DNA from: an uncultured Methanobrevibacter sp.
GTDB taxonomy: Archaea > Methanobacteriota > Methanobacteria > Methanobacteriales > Methanobacteriaceae
Length of the DNA stretch: 7,752 bases
Reading direction: 5' to 3'
Assembly (NCBI RefSeq): GCF_937898925.1
Contig: NZ_CALDKF010000076.1
Location: 1-7,752, forward strand
The translations under genes were made by a program, and so were the position numbers. Shown here piece by piece: positions 5,796-7,752 of this stretch (position 1 is the stretch's first letter; each line of letters opens with the position of its first letter). The notes below the pieces were generated by a model. The model worked only from the letters and a program-made list of their open reading frames with translations. It made no database searches and was not told the DNA's origin.

Positions 5796-6710
5796 TTATT
5801 CAGATTCATCAAGAATATATAAATCCTGATAATCGTCCTCTTCAGCATCATATTCTGTTTTTACTCTTTTTAAGATTCTTTTTTTAATAGGGTTATTAGG
5901 ATCCTCAGGATTATTTACCAAAATGACTTCCTCTTCATACATTGGAAGCGGTTCAGGATTTCTATTGGAATCATGATTTGAATTCTTAGATTTATGAGTA
6001 GGCCTATTGTAATGAGTGGATTGATTATGATTGAAGTCTCTATCATCATTAGCGTTTCTTCCAAATGAAGTGTCCACTTTTCTTGCATGAGGCTTTCTTG
6101 GCCTATGCTTATTGATGAATTCATTTGACTTGAAATATTCCTTATCTGAACTTATTAGTATATTGATTATCACAAGTGCCAATAAAACAATTACAACCAA
6201 CGCAAACAATGAATCAAATGGAGCAAACACCGCATAGAATATTTTGGAAGTGATGCTTGAAATGTCCATAAGACCTCTTAAAAGCAACAATACCCCTACA
6301 ATCAAAACAACAGTACCGTTACGTTTGTCAATATTGTTTGAATTGAAATATGGATAAGCTCCTAAAATGATTAAACCAATTCCCATCAATCTGAATAAGT
6401 TATTTGCTACAGCAGACTCCAGGAAATCAAATATCATGTCAAATCTGTAATGCAATGCTGACAAGAAGAATATCAATTCTATAATTCCTATTACAACCAA
6501 TGGGAAAATATAAACTATCTCATTAGCCAATTTAGGTTTTCTCAAAGCACCTTCCTCAATTTTCTCTTCAGAGTAACCTGAAAGCAATTGATAGAGGAAT
6601 GAACTCAATACAGATCCAATGATTGTACCGGAAACTCCTAAAACTGAAGTAAACAACGCTACAGTTCCAGAAATGAATGCCGCCATCATAACGTTAAAAT
6701 GTTTAACCAA
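5796..6710 (-). CDS. Multi-pass membrane protein with long charged cytoplasmic-type tail, function unknown
   Basis: I do not recognise a named family; it resembles conserved hypothetical membrane proteins of Methanobrevibacter. From the TTG start it has 304 aa. Hydrophobic segments lie at about 8-43 (long, Gly/Ser-rich, one or two helices), 65-87, 104-123, 132-150 and 160-188. They are followed by a hydrophilic tail of about 115 residues. The tail is first basic and Asn/His/Arg-rich, with several Asn-His-Asp repeats, then Glu/Asp-rich to the end (DAEEDDYQDLYILDESE). It probably sits in the cytoplasmic membrane with the tail available for binding partners; that is inference. A GTG at 6717-6719 would extend it by three residues, but that codon belongs to GGGTGAT (6715-6721), a good ribosome binding site for TTG at 6708-6710. 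The gene appears to be a single transcript with its own terminator. No adjacent gene hints at a role. Confidence 0.85.
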   Translation of the reverse strand: MVKHFNVMMAAFISGTVALFTSVLGVSGTIIGSVLSSFLYQLLSGYSEEKIEEGALRKPKLANEIVYIFPLVVIGIIELIFFLSALHYRFDMIFDFLESAVANNLFRLMGIGLIILGAYPYFNSNNIDKRNGTVVLIVGVLLLLRGLMDISSITSKIFYAVFAPFDSLFALVVIVLLALVIINILISSDKEYFKSNEFINKHRPRKPHARKVDTSFGRNANDDRDFNHNQSTHYNRPTHKSKNSNHDSNRNPEPLPMYEEEVILVNNPEDPNNPIKKRILKRVKTEYDAEEDDYQDLYILDESE

Positions 6711-6714
6711 AAGT

Positions 6715-6721
6715 ATCACCC
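6715..6721 (-). promoter_or_regulatory. Ribosome binding site selecting the TTG start of the membrane protein
   Basis: GGGTGAT on the minus strand matches the 16S tail and lies four bases before TTG (6708-6710). The competing GTG start is inside this site and has nothing comparable upstream. Confidence 0.6.
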
Positions 6722-6921
6722 ATATTTTTTAATTTCTAAGTTTCATAATTTAATAAAAATCATAATAACTGCAAATAAAATTTACATTTCATCATATTTA
6801 AATTGATTGATAATGAATTCAAACTATCATGACTTAATAAATTCACAACAATAAACTCCAACGATGAATTCACAGCAAATGAAAATAAGAAAAAATAATC
6901 TTGTGATTATAAAAAACTTAC

Positions 6922-6975
6922 AATTAGTATTTAAGGTATGATACCTTAGAGTATGATACCTTAAATAGACTAATT
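6922..6975. repeat. 54-base imperfect palindrome built from repeated GTATGATACC units
   Basis: Outer arms aattagt/actaatt (6922-6928, 6969-6975) and inner arms atttaaggtat/ataccttaaat (6929-6939, 6956-6966) pair perfectly apart from a two-base bulge at 6967-6968. After one G-G mismatch (6940, 6955), ATAC/GTAT adds four pairs around the loop CTTAGA. In total 22 base pairs form. The same stretch holds a 13-bp direct repeat gtatgatacctta (6936-6948 and 6951-6963) and a compact palindrome TAAGGTATGATACCTTA (6932-6948). It could be an operator, a structured RNA or terminator, or a remnant of a mobile element. Confidence 0.85.
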
Positions 6976-6978
6976 TAA

Positions 6979-6998
6979 AAAAAAAACAACTTTCGTTG
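6979..6998 (-). terminator. Second terminator-like hairpin with GAAA loop downstream of the tRNA genes
   Basis: On the minus strand CAAC-GAAA-GTTG (6987-6998) forms a four-pair stem with a GNRA tetraloop. It is preceded by nine T and followed by about ten T. A short stable loop in front of a long U-run looks like a backup terminator for the tRNA transcript. Confidence 0.5.
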
Positions 6999-7003
6999 AA
7001 AAA

Positions 7004-7050
7004 AAAATAAAAAAAACTAATTAATCCTTTTTGAATTAATTAGAAAAAAA
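7004..7050 (-). terminator. Terminator of the tRNA-Leu/tRNA-Thr transcript
   Basis: Directly after tRNA-Thr the minus strand has CTCTTTTTTT. Next comes a hairpin with arms CTAATTAAT and ATTAATTAG (7017-7025 and 7035-7043, perfect nine pairs, nine-base loop), then runs of T on the far side. The first T-run alone probably suffices in archaea. Confidence 0.65.
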
Positions 7051-7051
7051 G

Positions 7052-7124
7052 AGCCTTAGGGGGGATTCGAACCCCCGACTTCTACCTTACCAAGGTAGCG
7101 CTCTACCGGCTGAGCCACTAAGGC
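7052..7124 (-). tRNA. tRNA-Thr (anticodon GGU)
   Basis: All parts fold over 73 bases. The acceptor stem is GCCTTAG/CTAAGGC and the D stem is GCTC/GAGC. The anticodon stem CTACC/GGTAG encloses TTGGTAA, giving anticodon GGT. A five-base variable loop follows, and the T stem is GGGGG/CCCCC with loop TTCGAAT. The discriminator is T73, as expected for archaeal threonine tRNA. CCA is not encoded. There is no intron. It lies 30 bases after tRNA-Leu and probably shares its transcript. Confidence 0.97.
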
Positions 7125-7154
7125 AGTAAAAATCGGAAAAAATCTATAAAAAAG

Positions 7155-7237
7155 TGCAAGGGAAGGGATTCGAACCCTCGTAGGTCTACACCAAAGGATC
7201 TTAAGTCCTTCCCCTTTGGCCGCTCGGGAACCCTTGC
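7155..7237 (-). tRNA. tRNA-Leu (anticodon UAA)
   Basis: This is an 83-base class II tRNA. The acceptor stem is GCAAGGG/CCCTTGC. The anticodon stem AAGGA/TCCTT encloses CTTAAGA, giving anticodon TAA. A long variable arm (about 14 bases, containing GTAG/CTAC) follows, and the T arm is GAGGG/CCCTT with loop TTCGAAT and one G-U pair. The discriminator is A73, the leucine identity base. CCA is not encoded and there is no intron. It is the promoter-proximal gene of the two-tRNA unit. Confidence 0.97.
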
Positions 7238-7273
7238 ATAATAATTACAACAATATTATTTTAAACTTTATTC

Positions 7274-7281
7274 TATATAAA
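7274..7281 (-). promoter_or_regulatory. TATA box of the tRNA-Leu/tRNA-Thr transcript
   Basis: TTTATATA on the minus strand is a canonical archaeal TATA box. It predicts a transcript start near 7252, about 15 bases before the mature 5' end of tRNA-Leu at 7237. Confidence 0.75.
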
Positions 7282-7565
7282 TGTTATGGATATAAAAAAT
7301 TTTTATTGAAAAATCCTAGATAAAAGCTTAAATTAAGGGACTTAGGCAGAAAATCATTAAGAAATAATCAAAAATTTACAAAGTTATATAAAGAAAAATG
7401 ATTATATCTTAAAATAGTATTAAATAAAACTTTATTAAAGTAATTTTTATTAAGTATTATTTTATTAAAGCAATTATTTATTAAATTAATTTTATTAGAT
7501 TTAAATTATTATAAGAATCAAAATTAGATTTTAATAATTTACAAAATTCACAAAAAATATTTTAT

Positions 7566-7573
7566 GAGGCGAT
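7566..7573 (+). promoter_or_regulatory. Ribosome binding site for the TTG start of the ferredoxin
   Basis: GAGGCGAT differs at one base from the ideal GAGGTGAT. Its GAGG core (7566-7569) lies seven bases before TTG at 7577-7579. An in-frame TGA at 7565-7567 rules out any longer reading, so the TTG start is well supported. Confidence 0.65.
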
Positions 7574-7576
7574 ATA

Positions 7577-7744
7577 TTGATAGTTATTGATTTAGATGAA
7601 TGTGGAGTTTGTGAAAAATGCATACCCGTTTGTCCAAAAGACTTGATTGAGAAAAGAGGATACACAATGATCATTAAGGACGGCTGTGATGACTGTGGAA
7701 TATGCATGGACATGTGTCCTTTAGGTGCTATTTACGAAGAATAG
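7577..7744 (+). CDS. Small 2x[4Fe-4S] ferredoxin
   Basis: This is a 55-aa bacterial-type ferredoxin with two complete cluster motifs, C9/C12/C15/C19 (CGVCEKCIPVCP) and C37/C40/C43/C47 (CDDCGICMDMCP). It begins IVIDLDECGVC and ends GAIYEE, the standard compact ferredoxin fold, so the gene is complete. It is a soluble low-potential electron carrier of the cytoplasm. In a methanogen such proteins serve enzymes like pyruvate synthase, formylmethanofuran dehydrogenase or hydrogenases; which one is not shown here. The start is TTG, supported by the GAGGCGAT ribosome binding site and an in-frame stop at 7565-7567. It is easily missed because of its size and start codon. It is divergent from the tRNA genes. 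The window ends eight bases past the stop, so a longer operon cannot be excluded. Confidence 0.9.
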   Translation: MIVIDLDECGVCEKCIPVCPKDLIEKRGYTMIIKDGCDDCGICMDMCPLGAIYEE

Positions 7745-7752
7745 CTAAAAAA

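Larger units (their letters stand above)
6720..7051. other. Intergenic interval between the membrane protein and tRNA-Thr
   Basis: These 332 AT-rich bases contain the leader of the membrane protein, a 54-base imperfect palindrome (6922-6975) and two terminator-like hairpins after the tRNA genes. Weak TATA candidates for the membrane gene occur near 6746-6760 and 6793-6803 on the minus strand; neither is canonical. I see no convincing gene. Confidence 0.5.
7238..7576. other. AT-rich divergent interval between tRNA-Leu and the ferredoxin gene
   Basis: These 339 bases hold the tRNA promoter on the left and the ferredoxin leader on the right. From 7431 the string tttattaaag recurs at exactly 30-base spacing (7431, 7461, and a diverged copy at 7491), within generally low-complexity A/T sequence. 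I see no gene and no clear promoter for the ferredoxin. Confidence 0.45.

Noticed and set aside
6864..6941. Possible 25-aa peptide starting MNSQQMKIRKN
   Set aside because: It has no ribosome binding site and runs into the 54-base palindrome. It is likely a chance frame.
6922..6975. The palindrome as an insertion sequence end or attachment site at the tRNA genes
   Set aside because: There is no transposase or integrase, no second copy in the window, and no duplication of a tRNA 3' end.
7431..7500. 30-base periodic tttattaaag repeats as a functional array
   Set aside because: Outside the ten-base core the units differ widely, and the region is about 90 percent A/T, so chance is likely.
7531..7713. 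60-aa open frame antisense to the ferredoxin
   Set aside because: It only opposes the ferredoxin gene, whose eight cluster cysteines fix the true strand.

Overview
The window looks like a chromosomal piece of an AT-rich methanogenic archaeon of the order Methanobacteriales, most probably Methanobrevibacter or a close relative. Four things point there: a six-gene porCDABEF pyruvate:ferredoxin oxidoreductase operon, a transcription factor S gene, archaeal TATA boxes of the TTTATATA type with GGAGG/GGTGAT ribosome binding sites, and a secreted adhesin-like protein with parallel beta-helix repeats. The genus is inferred from style and content, not from a search.

Layout. At 4-810 (minus) is a short adhesin-like protein that stops after only a few beta-helix rungs, so it is probably truncated or frameshifted. 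At 1025-4840 (minus) lies the por operon, transcribed porC, porD, porA, porB, porE, porF. It ends in a perfect 12-bp hairpin that begins at the porF stop codon. A 450-base AT-rich divergent region (4856-5308) holds the por promoter, with a 15-bp repeat carrying tandem TATA elements and a 16-bp palindrome, and the tfs promoter region. The tfs gene (plus) follows at 5309-5626. It converges on a lineage-type membrane protein of unknown function (5796-6710, minus). An AT-rich interval with a 54-base palindrome and terminators comes next, then tRNA-Thr(GGU) and tRNA-Leu(UAA) (minus, one likely transcript). The right edge holds a 55-aa two-cluster ferredoxin (7577-7744, plus) with a TTG start.

How the genes work together. 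PorABCD forms the four-subunit pyruvate synthase/oxidoreductase, which in hydrogenotrophic methanogens mainly makes pyruvate from acetyl-CoA, CO2 and reduced ferredoxin. PorE and PorF are polyferredoxin-like proteins with four [4Fe-4S] motifs each and are expected to relay electrons to the enzyme. The separate small ferredoxin could be a soluble partner, but nothing here links it specifically to Por.

Start codons. Ribosome binding site placement argues for starts later than the longest frames in porC, porB, porF and the membrane protein. Three genes (porE, the membrane protein, the ferredoxin) appear to use TTG.

I found no undescribed multi-gene system. The window is largely housekeeping. 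The features most worth a second look are non-coding: the 54-base palindrome, the por promoter repeats, and a palindrome shared between the por and tfs upstream regions.
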